From a virus: 32,887 bases of DNA. The notes beneath the pieces were generated by a model. It searched no databases. It was given only the letters and a program-made list of their open reading frames with translations, and was not told the DNA's origin. The stretch is from positions 7,229 through 40,115 of the IMG/VR virus record IMGVR_UViG_3300030329_000783. One strand, written 5' to 3'. The translations under genes were made by a program, and so were the position numbers. This document shows, piece by piece, positions 1-9,578 of the stretch (positions are counted from its first letter, which is position 1; the number at the start of each line of letters is the position of its first letter).

Positions 1-2776
1 TTACATTTTGTTCTGGAAACAATTCGTCTCTTATTTTTTTAGGAAAAGCATTAGTGCTAAATCCTAATGCAGGTACTTTAATATTTTTATTAATTAAATA
101 ATCTGTAACTTCTTCAAAATCAATCTTTTTAGGATCTACATCAGGAAAATCTTTGTCTTCTTCTGCAGCCCAGTTTAACAATCTAAACATAGATTTAGGC
201 ATATTAGTTGGACTTACAACTTTACCTAGTTTATCAAATCTTTCTATGTCTGAATAAACATCAAGCATTAATTTTAGTGCCTTTGGGCTAGATAATAAAT
301 ATCCACCAGAACCAAGTAATAAAGCAAAAGGTATTGCGGCAGCAATTGACCCACCACCAATTACAAAAGCACCTGCGGCTCCAGCAGCACCACCTTGTAA
401 AATCAATCTTCTCATGATGAACTGTTGTGAGTCAGATATTAGTTTACCATATTCTTTATCTAGAATATCAATCATCTGTCTCAAGTCATTAGCTGCGGCT
501 TTACCTTGTACTCCTCCGCCAAACATCTCAGTCCACTTAGCCATTGAAGCTTCTTTTGATGCTTCGTCTGTGTATCCCATAGCTTCTCTAAATTTTTTAA
601 TATTAAAATTACCAGCTTCACCTGCTTTTATCATAAGATCTCTTGCGTCTACTTCTCCAATTTTGTATCTTTGAGCCATTACAGGATCAACTCTTGTAAC
701 TTGTTCTAATGATTTTGTTCCTGCTGCATCAAATATTTCTTCGTAACCTTTATATTGAACAGCTCCTACTCTTTCTGCATCTGATAATCTGTCTGCAATA
801 GTTTTACCTACCATGTTTGGTTGTTTTTCAAATGACTTCATAAATGCATCCCAAAGATATCTTGATCTAGCTCTGTTAAATAATTCTACACCCTCTTTAA
901 AATTAGGATTGCCTGTACCAAATAAATATCTTAGTTCTTTAATACCATCTGCAGATCCTCTTGAAAATTCTTGGTGTAAAACTTTGCCCCACATTTGGTC
1001 ACCGGTAACTTTAACTGGCAAGTTATTTAACATACCTTTTACAGAAAAAATATTTGCTGAACCATTTATAATTCTTTTGGCTGTAGGTGTATCAAACTTA
1101 CCAACAATCGTACTAAAGTATCTATTTGCAGTTTCTAATTGTTCACCAAAGTCGTTCATTTTAACTATTGTTTTTTGTGCAAACTCATCTGCTGCTTCCT
1201 TACCTGTTGAATTTAGAATGTCATCGTATTGTTGTTTAAAGTTTGAGCTAGCTAAATATCCTTGAATATTGTCTGGATTAGCTACCTTATTAAAATCTTC
1301 CTTGAATGCAGTTCTTAATGAAAAAGCAATTTGAGAAGGATCTCTCATCTTAGTTGTTGCTAATGATCTAGTTAATACTCTCATAACCCCTTGATATTCA
1401 CTTGGAGTTATTTGATCACCCATAGTTCTGATCTTGTTAATTACATCAATTAAAGTGTCATCAAAACCTGAATCTTTCATTCTTTGTGCAGTAAATTCAG
1501 GCACACCAGAATCAGGAACGGTCTTACCTAAAAATTGATCAGGTAATGTTGCTTCCATTCTTTTCATAAAATCTTCAGCAACTGTTTTTACACTTTGTGT
1601 AGGAATAAATCTTGGGTTATTCATTGTATCAATGATATTATCTAAAGTTTTAAACTGAGTTTGTATTGTTTTGTTAAAGTCTAGAAAGTTTCTCTGCATA
1701 GCTGGTAAGAATTGATATTGAAGCATACCAACTTGTTCTAATGGTGCTTTTGTAACCACTTCATCTAGGAATCTACTGAACAATTGTTTCTCAACTGCTG
1801 CTCTTTGTTTTTTTGCAAATATGTTTGCAAAGGGAAATACTCCAAATGTTTTTTCAAAACCTTGTACAATCTTACCACCAAACTTTTCTGTTTGAGCAAC
1901 TGTAGATGCACTTAGTTGAATGTTTCTCTTTGCTGCGGCTTCAGTCAATTCTTTTGATTCTTTACCTAAACCTACAATACCTTTCATACCTCTTAATGTA
2001 TGAGCTAATATAGGTCCCAAAGAAGATCCAGCTAAGTTAAAGAATAATGCATTACGCATAGCCTCTGCAGAGTGTACTAATACTTGTTGTGAATAAGGTA
2101 ATTTTTTTATGTCATTGTTAGATACATCACCTAAATCATTGTTTGCAGCTGTTTCAAAGTCTGTCGCAACATTAGCCATATCATATAAGACAGAACCTGC
2201 ACCTGCTCCTACTGAACCTGCAAGCTGTGCTTTTACTTCTGTTGTAATTAACTGTGTAGGTGCTGCACCAACAGTTCTAAAACCATCTACAAACTTACCT
2301 AAAGCCCTTGCTGTCTTACTTAAAATTTTTACATTTCTTATTACTGGTAATCTTTGTAATGCTTTTTCATATTTATCAAAGTTTGTTGCTGCGGCTCTTA
2401 GTTTATCAGCACCATATCCTGCTGAGGGGTCTCTTGTAAATGCACTAACAATCTTAGGCATATCTTTAATGTATACTGCACCACTACCAACTACATCACC
2501 AGCTAATTCTAAGTCTGATCTCTCTACACCTTCACCTGTAAATGGAAAAATACCTTCAGTTGCAGTTTTAAAAGGATCTGCTTTCTTTTCTTTTTCTTTA
2601 GCAATTAATGCTGCACCAATGTTTCTTTCTTTTTCTACCTCTGCTACGGAACTATATCCTTTAAGTTGACCTGATTCAAAAGCAAGATCTACTGCTGCTC
2701 TTTGGTCATCATTAAGTGTTGATGGATCGAAAGTTTTATTATCTAACCTTGATTGTAATTCTGCAATTGTAGCCAT
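1..2776 (-). CDS. Giant internal virion (DNA-ejection type) protein, C-terminus missing
   Basis: An open frame runs from ATG at 2776 to the left edge with no stop, giving at least 925 residues starting MATIAELQSRLDNK and still open at LFPEQNV. It begins four bases after the stop of the 715-aa gene and is the last gene seen in the operon. Most of it is helical and rich in Lys, Ala, Glu and Gln. A long Gly/Ala-rich hydrophobic stretch lies at about residues 790-830. I recognise no catalytic motif. Its size, its end-of-module position next to other Ala/Gly-rich proteins and the membrane-like segment fit a large podovirus ejection protein comparable in role to T7 gp16; this is inference from context. 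Three plus-strand open frames over it are antisense shadows. Confidence 0.8.
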   Translation of the reverse strand, partial: MATIAELQSRLDNKTFDPSTLNDDQRAAVDLAFESGQLKGYSSVAEVEKERNIGAALIAKEKEKKADPFKTATEGIFPFTGEGVERSDLELAGDVVGSGAVYIKDMPKIVSAFTRDPSAGYGADKLRAAATNFDKYEKALQRLPVIRNVKILSKTARALGKFVDGFRTVGAAPTQLITTEVKAQLAGSVGAGAGSVLYDMANVATDFETAANNDLGDVSNNDIKKLPYSQQVLVHSAEAMRNALFFNLAGSSLGPILAHTLRGMKGIVGLGKESKELTEAAAKRNIQLSASTVAQTEKFGGKIVQGFEKTFGVFPFANIFAKKQRAAVEKQLFSRFLDEVVTKAPLEQVGMLQYQFLPAMQRNFLDFNKTIQTQFKTLDNIIDTMNNPRFIPTQSVKTVAEDFMKRMEATLPDQFLGKTVPDSGVPEFTAQRMKDSGFDDTLIDVINKIRTMGDQITPSEYQGVMRVLTRSLATTKMRDPSQIAFSLRTAFKEDFNKVANPDNIQGYLASSNFKQQYDDILNSTGKEAADEFAQKTIVKMNDFGEQLETANRYFSTIVGKFDTPTAKRIINGSANIFSVKGMLNNLPVKVTGDQMWGKVLHQEFSRGSADGIKELRYLFGTGNPNFKEGVELFNRARSRYLWDAFMKSFEKQPNMVGKTIADRLSDAERVGAVQYKGYEEIFDAAGTKSLEQVTRVDPVMAQRYKIGEVDARDLMIKAGEAGNFNIKKFREAMGYTDEASKEASMAKWTEMFGGGVQGKAAANDLRQMIDILDKEYGKLISDSQQFIMRRLILQGGAAGAAGAFVIGGGSIAAAIPFALLLGSGGYLLSSPKALKLMLDVYSDIERFDKLGKVVSPTNMPKSMFRLLNWAAEEDKDFPDVDPKKIDFEEVTDYLINKNIKVPALGFSTNAFPKKIRDELFPEQNV

Positions 2777-2780
2777 ATCA

Positions 2781-4928
2781 TTATTCTATTGTCCCCAATA
2801 TCTGTTCTTGATTTTGAGCTATATTAGTTTGTAAAGTTTGGTTTGCTCTATCTGCATATATTTTTCTAATATAAGGCATTTGAGTAAAACTTAATAAGAA
2901 GTCTTCATTTCCACCTGCCTCAATATAATTTTTAGATAATCTTAAAAATTGTGCTTCTAAGTCTGCAGCAAGATTTCTGTAAGATGATTTTACTTCTTTT
3001 TCGCCAGTAAATAGACCCATGATTTTTGTTGCTTGTTCTGCATCTTGTACGTCAGCTCTAGTTAATCTATCTTCTGATTTGTTAGCATTCGCAAGAATAT
3101 ATTTCATTCTTACTTCAATTAGTCTTGCTCTTGTAATATTGTCAAGCTCACCATCTGTTGTTTTAGCACCATCAGTAATTGATCTTACTTCTTTTTTGTA
3201 TTGATCAACTAATTCTTGTGTTTCTTTTCTTTCTGCTTCTGTGCTAGCAACAATATTACCTGCATCATCTAATTTATCTGATGTAATTAAATCAATTATT
3301 TCAGCATCAGCGTTAGAACTTGCTGTTCCAATATCTCCGATACCAAGTAATTCAAAAGTATCTCCAATAGCTCCTGTTAACTTTTCAAAACCTAATTTAC
3401 CCTTTGCAGTTAAACCAAATGATTCTTTTGGTAAAGCATCAACAATCTGTGTAAATTTAAAACCTTGTTCAATACTAGATAGTTGTTTTCTCATTTTATC
3501 TAATCTTGCTGGCGAAACTTTTACAGGTGTATATTCAGTGTATTTCATTGGTACAGCCATAGTTCCTGTTCCATCAGGTGTAGGTACAAACATTATATCT
3601 GTTCCTCTTTCTTTATCAGTGCCAATCTGTACAGTTCTAGCACCAAACGGAAGACTCGGATCTCGTACAACAACTGTTCTTCTATCTTTGTCAGCTTTAA
3701 TAAAACCTGATTTTTGTTTTTCTTTTGCTTTTAAAAAGGCAACAGCTAAATCTTTTCTTCTATCTTGTTCTTTAGAAAATAAAGCTAACGCTGTATCAGC
3801 TACACCAGAACCTGCTTGACCTGCAACATCCAAAAATCCTCTTACACCAGATTGTGCTGTCTTACCTGACATCAAACCTGTTGCAAATTTAAATAAAAGT
3901 AAATTACTTGTTTGATCATTACCACCTGTAAGGTTTGTAATTCTATCGTAAAATGCATTAAACTCATCAGCTTCTGCACTTTTAGCCATTTTCTTTTTAA
4001 TGATTGCACCTTTATCAGCATCCTTTTGTTGTTTATCAGCTAAGAATTGTATTTCACCTTCATTTAAATCTGTTTCTTTATTTACTTTAGGTAAACCTCC
4101 TTCATTTGTAATATTAGCTCCACCTGTAATTGTGTTATCAAATTTAAATACATCAGCAATTTGATCTACTGTAGCTGTTGGAGTTGTTCCTTGAGCTTGT
4201 TCTGATTTGTAAGCTTCATCTAATTTTTGTTGTGCAATTTTTTTATAATCTGGAGATCCAATTACAATTTCTTTACCATCAATAACTGTTACTTTACCAA
4301 TGTTTGCTTTATCTGATTCAACAGCATTCAATACATCTTTAACTTTAAATGCCACTGGTTCTCCTAATACTTGTTCTTCTGCAGGAGATTCATCACCTAA
4401 TAAGAGACCTCCTGTTATTCCACCAAGTCCAACTGCTGTAGTTCCTTTAGGAATTCTTTTACTAAATTCTTTACCTGTAGTCTGCATTGCTGCAGAAGTT
4501 TGCGGAAATTTAGATTTTAAAGTTCTTTGTCCACCTGCAAGTCTTAAACCTTTTGCTGCCAAAGGAGTACCAAGAGCTAAACTTCCAATACCCATTGCAG
4601 TCTGACCTATGTCACCTTCTTTTACACCTTGCATAATATCTCCAACACCATCACCACCAAGTAATAAACCTGTCCCTAATTCTGTGCTACCTGTTGCACC
4701 TGGAAACTTTTTAGCTCCTCTAGCCATTAATCCTTGAAGACCTGTTCCTGAAGTGCCTTTCCCTAAACCTACACCTTGAGAACCTAATGCTCTTTGGTAA
4801 CCCATAGGTATACCTTGGGCTGCTCTCGCCGCTCTTATTCCTTTAAGAGTACGATAGCCCGCCATACCTGCACGACCTATATTTGCTAAACCCGCTAGTG
4901 CGGCTGGAATTCCAAACATTATTGGCAT
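2781..4928 (-). CDS. Probable internal virion protein (715 aa)
   Basis: The first ~190 residues are Gly/Ala-rich and weakly hydrophobic (MFGIPAALAGLANIGRAGMA at the start, LGTGLLLGGDGVGDIM near residue 85), which suggests membrane interaction or low-complexity packing. The rest is charged and mostly helical. No enzyme motif is visible. It sits between the Gln-rich 281-aa protein and the giant ejection-type protein, with gaps of 2-4 bases, so all three are surely co-transcribed. In podoviruses this position is filled by inner-core or ejection proteins, and I assign that role by context only. Confidence 0.7.
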   Translation of the reverse strand: MPIMFGIPAALAGLANIGRAGMAGYRTLKGIRAARAAQGIPMGYQRALGSQGVGLGKGTSGTGLQGLMARGAKKFPGATGSTELGTGLLLGGDGVGDIMQGVKEGDIGQTAMGIGSLALGTPLAAKGLRLAGGQRTLKSKFPQTSAAMQTTGKEFSKRIPKGTTAVGLGGITGGLLLGDESPAEEQVLGEPVAFKVKDVLNAVESDKANIGKVTVIDGKEIVIGSPDYKKIAQQKLDEAYKSEQAQGTTPTATVDQIADVFKFDNTITGGANITNEGGLPKVNKETDLNEGEIQFLADKQQKDADKGAIIKKKMAKSAEADEFNAFYDRITNLTGGNDQTSNLLLFKFATGLMSGKTAQSGVRGFLDVAGQAGSGVADTALALFSKEQDRRKDLAVAFLKAKEKQKSGFIKADKDRRTVVVRDPSLPFGARTVQIGTDKERGTDIMFVPTPDGTGTMAVPMKYTEYTPVKVSPARLDKMRKQLSSIEQGFKFTQIVDALPKESFGLTAKGKLGFEKLTGAIGDTFELLGIGDIGTASSNADAEIIDLITSDKLDDAGNIVASTEAERKETQELVDQYKKEVRSITDGAKTTDGELDNITRARLIEVRMKYILANANKSEDRLTRADVQDAEQATKIMGLFTGEKEVKSSYRNLAADLEAQFLRLSKNYIEAGGNEDFLLSFTQMPYIRKIYADRANQTLQTNIAQNQEQILGTIE

Positions 4929-4930
4929 CT

Positions 4931-5776
4931 TTACATTCTCCTGTTAGCCATATTATAGGCTGCATAAGCACCAATACCTGTTCCTGCAGCCTGAGCTATT
5001 GGATTAGTTCCTGGTGCCGTGGTTGCTGTTACGGCTGATTGTGATGTCGGTAAATTAGTCATGATACCTTTTAAGAATTCTAATCTTTGATAAGGTTCAT
5101 ATTCTCTAGCTAATGTTGTTTGTCTTTGTGCATCAAGTGCTTGTTGACCAAGTGCTCTTTGAACTCCTCCAGCTTGTAATAAACTTGCTATATCAGCTTG
5201 TTGCATTGCTTGTTGCTGACCACCTAAAGCTCCCAACAATTGACCAGCTTGTTGTTGCAACCCTTGTTGCTGTGCTGCTAAACTTGCAGCATTTTGAAAT
5301 CCGCCTGCTAATGCTTGACCAATATTTGCTTGAGTTGCTCTTTGTAATTCTGCTCTTTGAATACCCTCTCTTGCACCACCAAAAGCACCTGCTCCAACAG
5401 CTTGTGCGGATAATTGATTTTGTGCCATCTGACCTTGTCTTGCAATTTCGTCAGTTACATATGATTGAAAAGGATTTAAAAATTGATTTATGTTAGGTCC
5501 AGCAGTTGATTGTAAAACTGATCCTATTCCTGCAGTTGTAGCTGGAGCTCCAACACCTGTTGTACCAGCTTGTGTAAATCCTGCTTGTTCTAAACCTGAT
5601 GGACCTGCAACATTGAATGCAGGTATACCTACTGGTTTAGACGCTAATTGTGCAGCTTGATCGTAGAGTGCGAGTTTTCGGCTTTCTACTTCTGGTGCTT
5701 CTCTAGCTATCGATACTTGTGTTCCCGAAGTGGAGCCACCTCCGCCGCCACTACTGCCCCCAAAAATAAAACTCAT
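4931..5776 (-). CDS. Ala/Gln/Gly-rich internal virion protein
   Basis: This 281-aa protein opens with a poly-Gly/Ser stretch (GGSSGGGGGSTSG), followed by an Ala/Gln-rich helical body with many Gln pairs (QQQGLQQQAGQLLG near residue 170). The segment NPFQSYVTDEIARQGQMAQN (about 102-121) resembles a conserved protein I associate with marine phage virion modules. There is no signal peptide and no enzyme motif. It follows the GNAT-like gene by one base and precedes the 715-aa gene by two. The Ala/Gln-rich helical composition is typical of ejection or inner-core proteins. Function by context. Confidence 0.65.
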   Translation of the reverse strand: MSFIFGGSSGGGGGSTSGTQVSIAREAPEVESRKLALYDQAAQLASKPVGIPAFNVAGPSGLEQAGFTQAGTTGVGAPATTAGIGSVLQSTAGPNINQFLNPFQSYVTDEIARQGQMAQNQLSAQAVGAGAFGGAREGIQRAELQRATQANIGQALAGGFQNAASLAAQQQGLQQQAGQLLGALGGQQQAMQQADIASLLQAGGVQRALGQQALDAQRQTTLAREYEPYQRLEFLKGIMTNLPTSQSAVTATTAPGTNPIAQAAGTGIGAYAAYNMANRRM

Positions 5777-5777
5777 A

Positions 5778-6239
5778 TTACATTAACTCCTTTGTATATA
5801 AATATCTTTTTACTTTCCATTGTTTACCTTCTAAAAACTTTTGCCATCCAGGTCTTGCATGCACCGCTATTCTTTTGCAATCGTTTTGTATTGCAACATT
5901 TTCTATAGTTTCTGCTGCTTCGTCCTGCCATAACTCTCGTTTCTCTCCTTTTAATAATATGACTTCACATTGTTTAAAGTTTGGTAACTCAACTACTCTT
6001 GTAACAAAGACACCAAATACTTTGTACTTTATTCCGTCATCGGAACCAAACATTATAAATAATTGAAAGGCTCCTTTTTTAATTCTATCTTGAAGATCTT
6101 CGATACTCATGGGATCACCATCATATCTTAAACCTTCTCTCAACATAAACTCAACAAGACTCCAATACTCATCAAGTTTTTTTGGCTCGATGTATAATAC
6201 ACCGACCTCTTTTCTAATTCTTTTCTTTTCTGGCTGCAT
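5778..6239 (-). CDS. GNAT-like virion-associated protein
   Basis: A compact 153-aa protein. Its last third (NVAIQNDCKRIAVHARPGWQ, then FLEGKQWKVKRYLYTKEL) follows the usual end of the GNAT acetyltransferase fold, where a helix rich in small residues is followed by a final strand pair. The acetyl-CoA-binding R/Q-x-x-G-x-G/A loop is not clear, so it may be a structural relative rather than an active enzyme. T7 gp13 is another small protein of the internal-virion region. The start overlaps the end of the preceding 306-aa gene by 26 bases. Fold assignment is tentative. Confidence 0.5.
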   Translation of the reverse strand: MQPEKKRIRKEVGVLYIEPKKLDEYWSLVEFMLREGLRYDGDPMSIEDLQDRIKKGAFQLFIMFGSDDGIKYKVFGVFVTRVVELPNFKQCEVILLKGEKRELWQDEAAETIENVAIQNDCKRIAVHARPGWQKFLEGKQWKVKRYLYTKELM

Positions 6240-7134
6240 CTAACAAATCAAATATTCGTTTAAATTTAGCTTGCTGACCATAAAAGAAAGCAGCTCCTTT
6301 TTTTCTCATGTCTTTGTAGCTAGTAGGGTTTGCACCCTCCATAATTCCAGCACCTAAAATGGCATCAGCTCTCGATACAAATTCACCATCAGCTAGTTGA
6401 GCTAACATTGTGTCTTCGTCTTTGTCTCCATTACCTGAACCATCTTCTACATACCCTTCTGCTCTTATATAGTTGTTGTAATCTTTTTCGTCATGATCTG
6501 ACTTAGAAGGCAAATAGTTTATACCTCCTTGATTAAATTTTTTAACTTCTGCTATTCCTCCCTTATTGAAAGTGAATAATGAATTACCTTGTTGGTATGA
6601 GAAAGGAGATACTCCTGCTGCCTCACCCTCATAATCATAAGTATCTAAAATATTAGCTAATTGTTCATCAGCATCTTTTTTAGCTTTTTTATAATCTTCA
6701 GGCCTTGTGCCTTCAGGCATCTTTGCAACTTCATCTTCACCTAATAAAGTTGATGCACCTAAAGTCAAACCTAACTTTTCTCCTGTACCTAATCCCATAA
6801 AACCTGAACCACCTTCACCTGTAACAGGGTTTGCACTTGTTCCAATTAATCTTTGTATACCACTGCCTGCAGTTGTTGATCCTATTTGTTGTCCAAAGGA
6901 AGGAACTACTCCAGCACCCCCTGTCAAATTAGGACCTGCAGCTTGGCCAACAAATTGACCCGACATACCAGGTAATGATGTTGAACCGAAAGCTTTGAAA
7001 GGACCCATACCTGCCATACCTGCAAATTGACCAATACCCCCTGCTATTGCAGCATCTCTTAATGATCGTTTAGTTGATTTACCTCTTAGTTTTTGTATAC
7101 CAAAGGTTGCAAGTGCTATAGTAAATGGATCCAT
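6214..7134 (-). CDS. Conserved virion-module protein with Gly-rich N-terminus
   Basis: A 306-aa protein of unknown function. The first ~130 residues are Gly/Ala/Pro-rich (GQFAGMAGMGPFKAFGS). The C-terminal part is acidic and then basic: DEDTMLAQLADGEFVSRADA near residue 240, followed by MRKKGAAFFYGQQAKFKRIF. This C-terminal pattern resembles a conserved protein of marine phage tail/ejection modules, from memory only. It starts the last gene block after a 59-base gap that holds promoter-like hexamers. Probably an internal virion component. Confidence 0.6.
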   Translation of the reverse strand: MDPFTIALATFGIQKLRGKSTKRSLRDAAIAGGIGQFAGMAGMGPFKAFGSTSLPGMSGQFVGQAAGPNLTGGAGVVPSFGQQIGSTTAGSGIQRLIGTSANPVTGEGGSGFMGLGTGEKLGLTLGASTLLGEDEVAKMPEGTRPEDYKKAKKDADEQLANILDTYDYEGEAAGVSPFSYQQGNSLFTFNKGGIAEVKKFNQGGINYLPSKSDHDEKDYNNYIRAEGYVEDGSGNGDKDEDTMLAQLADGEFVSRADAILGAGIMEGANPTSYKDMRKKGAAFFYGQQAKFKRIFDLLDAARKEKN

Positions 7135-7162
7135 AATAATTATTTTAACTAGTTATTACGGT

Positions 7163-7201
7163 ATTTTATCTTATATAGAGCTATTCTTCAATATCAGTCA
7201 A
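7163..7201 (-). promoter_or_regulatory. Candidate sigma70 promoter(s) before the internal-protein block
   Basis: In the gap between the glycosyltransferase stop and the 306-aa gene, the minus strand reads TTGACT (7201-7196), 18 bases, then TATATA (7177-7172). An overlapping second option is TTGAAG (7191-7186), 17 bases, then TAAAAT (7168-7163). Either would start a transcript roughly 20-30 bases before the ATG at 7134. AT-rich DNA makes such matches by chance, so this is a prediction. Confidence 0.35.
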
Positions 7202-7952
7202 TTTTATAGAACTCATCCTTGACTTTACCTGAATACTTATATTCACCTATGTGGGTTATTTCTTCATCACATAAAGCATGAATTTTACCCCCTATTGATG
7301 TCCATAATTTACAAAAGTAAAAGTCTTCTCCCATATAAGTTTTGTTTTTTGGACTCCAATAAGTGTCAAAAAAATTATAATAATTAGGTCTATCTATTAA
7401 TTCTCCATTAACTAATGTTTTTTGACTAATAGTAAGTTCTTTGTAATGTTCCTTCAATTTATCAAATGCTGACCTTTTTATCATCATCATACCTGTTGGG
7501 CCTTTGTTTACTTCAATAAAACCATCTTGAGGTCTTATGTCGTTTACATCTGGTATTTCTATTGGAAATAAATGTCCCATACTATGAATACTATCGTCAG
7601 GCCTTGTTTCGAAATCTTTTCTAAATTTAGCATCTGTTTTTTGTTTCATAGGATAAGGTATTAAAGATACTTCATGAGGTGATTTGAAAAGTCTATAAAC
7701 CGATCTTGTGCTAAATTCTATATCAGAGTCTATAAATAACATTTGAGCAGCATCTGAATTCATAAATGCAGAAGCACATAAGTTTCTTCCTTGTGTAACT
7801 AAAGAAGATTTCATTAGTTGAAAAGTAATTTTTGTTTTATTTAAAATACATTCTTTTTGTAAATCTAAACAAGCTTTCATATAATGAATCGAAACTTCAG
7901 AATGCACAGGAGTGCATACCATCAAATGATCTTTATTTACTTCGTTGGACAT
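7194..7952 (-). CDS. GT-A fold (family 2-like) glycosyltransferase
   Basis: A 252-aa cytosolic protein with no membrane segment. FIDSDIEF at 73-80 contains the acidic DSD triad (75-77), which in GT-A enzymes binds the metal and nucleotide sugar. GPTGMMMIKRSAFDKL (151-166) and MGEDFYFCKLW (207-217, with an ED pair) resemble the acceptor/catalytic half of phage GT2-like enzymes, and His234 could be a late metal ligand. It overlaps the end of the GT4-type gene by 20 bases, so the two are coupled. Donor and acceptor cannot be told from sequence. A role in glycosylating virion or host-surface glycans is inference. Confidence 0.75.
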   Translation of the reverse strand: MSNEVNKDHLMVCTPVHSEVSIHYMKACLDLQKECILNKTKITFQLMKSSLVTQGRNLCASAFMNSDAAQMLFIDSDIEFSTRSVYRLFKSPHEVSLIPYPMKQKTDAKFRKDFETRPDDSIHSMGHLFPIEIPDVNDIRPQDGFIEVNKGPTGMMMIKRSAFDKLKEHYKELTISQKTLVNGELIDRPNYYNFFDTYWSPKNKTYMGEDFYFCKLWTSIGGKIHALCDEEITHIGEYKYSGKVKDEFYKID

Positions 7953-8877
7953 GAATTACTCCTTTTAAGAAACCTTCCCAATTTCTACTAATGTTTCGCC
8001 AATCATAAAATCTTTTATAATATTCTTGTTGAAATTTAAACACATTTGTTAAATCATTTTGTAAAATTTTTTTTGCTTCTACACAACACTCTGCTACTTG
8101 TTGTGCTAATTTAGCTTTGTTCTGTGTAAAGGGAATGTAGACAGGAAACTCTGCACAAGTTTCAAACAATGCACCTAGATCCGTGGTTATTAATAATTGA
8201 CCCGCTGCTAATGATTCCATTGCAGATATACAAAATGTTTCCTCCCAAATACTTGGAAAACAGTTTACATCATATTCTTTTAGCTTTCCCATAAGAGTTT
8301 TGTGATCGCAGTAACCCATGTAATTTACATTAGGTAAGTCTTTTGCTTTTTGATAAAGATCTTGATATTGACTATCATTTTGATCTTGAAATTGTTTACC
8401 ATAAATTATTGTGCTTGAATAAACATCTAAAGTAATATCTGGATCTCTATCTACTAAAGATTCCATAGCTGTTAAGGCTACTTCTAAACCTCTCCATGGT
8501 GTAGAGATGTAACACATTTTTAATTTTTTTTTCGGAGTGAAATCTGTTTTTAATTGTAATTCTTCATAATCAATCCCGTTTTTTATAACAGTGCATTTTT
8601 CTTCTGGTATTTTAAAAAACATACGGTACTTTTCATAACTCCAATGACTATTAAAAACATACCAATCATATTTTGAATGATTCTCTTTATTTTGAAACCA
8701 AGGTGCTAGATTTGGTTGATCGTAAGAATTTTTTAACCAAAGTATATTTGCTTTAATAGGATCTAAAGGTTCCTTTTCTGGTATAGACGTAGTTATTTGA
8801 ACAGAATCAAGTATACCTTGATTCGCATATTTTTTTAGATAGGCTAATTGTAATTCAGTTCCACCAGCAGGTTGCAT
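7933..8877 (-). CDS. GT4-like glycosyltransferase (GT-B fold)
   Basis: A 314-aa protein. The N-terminal PAGGTELQLAYL has the loop common at the start of GT4 enzymes. IKNGID (98-103) and YISTPWRGLEVAL (123-135) match the linker and first Rossmann strand of the C-terminal domain. WEETFCISAMESLAAG (211-226) carries the E-x7-E signature (Glu213, Glu221) that contacts the nucleotide sugar. It is shorter than most GT4 enzymes because the N-terminal domain is reduced. It starts by TAATG/ATGA-type coupling at the stop of the 76-aa gene and overlaps the GT2-like gene. Substrates unknown. Confidence 0.8.
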   Translation of the reverse strand: MQPAGGTELQLAYLKKYANQGILDSVQITTSIPEKEPLDPIKANILWLKNSYDQPNLAPWFQNKENHSKYDWYVFNSHWSYEKYRMFFKIPEEKCTVIKNGIDYEELQLKTDFTPKKKLKMCYISTPWRGLEVALTAMESLVDRDPDITLDVYSSTIIYGKQFQDQNDSQYQDLYQKAKDLPNVNYMGYCDHKTLMGKLKEYDVNCFPSIWEETFCISAMESLAAGQLLITTDLGALFETCAEFPVYIPFTQNKAKLAQQVAECCVEAKKILQNDLTNVFKFQQEYYKRFYDWRNISRNWEGFLKGVIHVQRSK

Positions 8878-9107
8878 TATGATTTGGTTTTACCAAATAC
8901 TTCAAGAGATGCAACTGTTATTTTTTGGTTAATTTGTAAATCATCCGAAGTAGTATCAGTACTGGGATCAGCAACATCAGAATCAAAATGAGCTTTGCTA
9001 TCATATTTCTTGCCTGTTCTTTTGTTTAGAACTTCTTCCTCAGCTTTAGCCGGTACTACAGGTACTTCCTCGCCGTTTATTATAACTGTCTTTTGTTTTT
9101 CCGTCAT
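8877..9107 (-). CDS. Small acidic conserved protein
   Basis: 76 aa, with no recognised domain. It begins MTEKQKTVIINGEEVPVVPA and has an acidic, Asp/Ser/Thr-rich middle. Its start codon overlaps the stop of the basic 42-aa gene (TAATG), and its stop abuts the GT4 gene. The tight coupling and good composition support a real gene; its function is unknown. Confidence 0.6.
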   Translation of the reverse strand: MTEKQKTVIINGEEVPVVPAKAEEEVLNKRTGKKYDSKAHFDSDVADPSTDTTSDDLQINQKITVASLEVFGKTKS

Positions 9108-9235
9108 TATCGTCCTTGTCGGTTGTAAGGTTTATAACATCTTTTCTTGTGCTTGTTAAGACTCTTGGTGTGCCGTCTCGGCCTTTTCCTAGGTTTTGGT
9201 CTAGGTACAAAGTGTAAAAATTTAACTCTAGCCAT
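9107..9235 (-). CDS. Very basic 42-aa protein
   Basis: ATG at 9235 and TAA at 9107-9109 give a 42-aa product beginning MARVKFLHFVPRPKPRKRP, with about 17 Lys/Arg and a Pro-rich early part. It overlaps the 116-aa gene by eight bases and the 76-aa gene by one (TAATG), filling a gap that would otherwise be empty. The charge suggests nucleic-acid binding or a virion-interior position. No family recognised. Confidence 0.55.
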   Translation of the reverse strand: MARVKFLHFVPRPKPRKRPRRHTKSLNKHKKRCYKPYNRQGR

Positions 9236-9578
9236 TTTCCTGTGATCTGTCTATTTGGGCATAGCTTATAGCACCTTGAATCTTACTACTGCCTGTTGCT
9301 GCTTGCACTGTTATTGAATCACCAGCTTCTAAATTTAAAGATTGAGGTGTAGCATTTACTTGTGTTTTTGCTGCAATGTCATCTCTAAAAAATTCATATT
9401 CAGTACTTGAGTCAGAGGAATCCACTAAATTCATGTTAACTAAAATAGCAGATGAAGAATCATTGTTTGCACAATATACACTTTTTACAATAATTGTAGC
9501 GTTAGCTGGACACGTAAGTGCAGTAGTCTTTGATGTTCCAGTTTGTTTAAAACCTTGATTTTTATATTGTATGGTCAT
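9228..9578 (-). CDS. Small beta-rich virion protein
   Basis: A 116-aa Ser/Thr/Ala-rich protein with alternating hydrophobic residues (TIIVKSVYCANND at about 28-40, GDSITVQAATGSSKIQGAIS at about 86-105), as in beta-sandwich structural proteins. It has no signal peptide or enzyme motif. It is coupled by an ATGA overlap to the 54-aa gene upstream. The position between the nozzle-like protein and small accessory genes suggests a minor tail or head protein. Confidence 0.6.
   Translation of the reverse strand: MTIQYKNQGFKQTGTSKTTALTCPANATIIVKSVYCANNDSSSAILVNMNLVDSSDSSTEYEFFRDDIAAKTQVNATPQSLNLEAGDSITVQAATGSSKIQGAISYAQIDRSQENG

Noticed and set aside
414-2669. Plus-strand open frames at 414-674, 813-1265 and 2109-2669
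   Set aside because: They are antisense to one continuous minus-strand frame (1-2776). They lack ribosome sites and encode implausible Ser/Leu/Pro-rich products.
3019-5496. Plus-strand frames over the internal virion genes
   Set aside because: Antisense shadows of the 715-aa and 281-aa genes; the Gln/Ala-rich codons read backwards give Leu/Val-rich nonsense.
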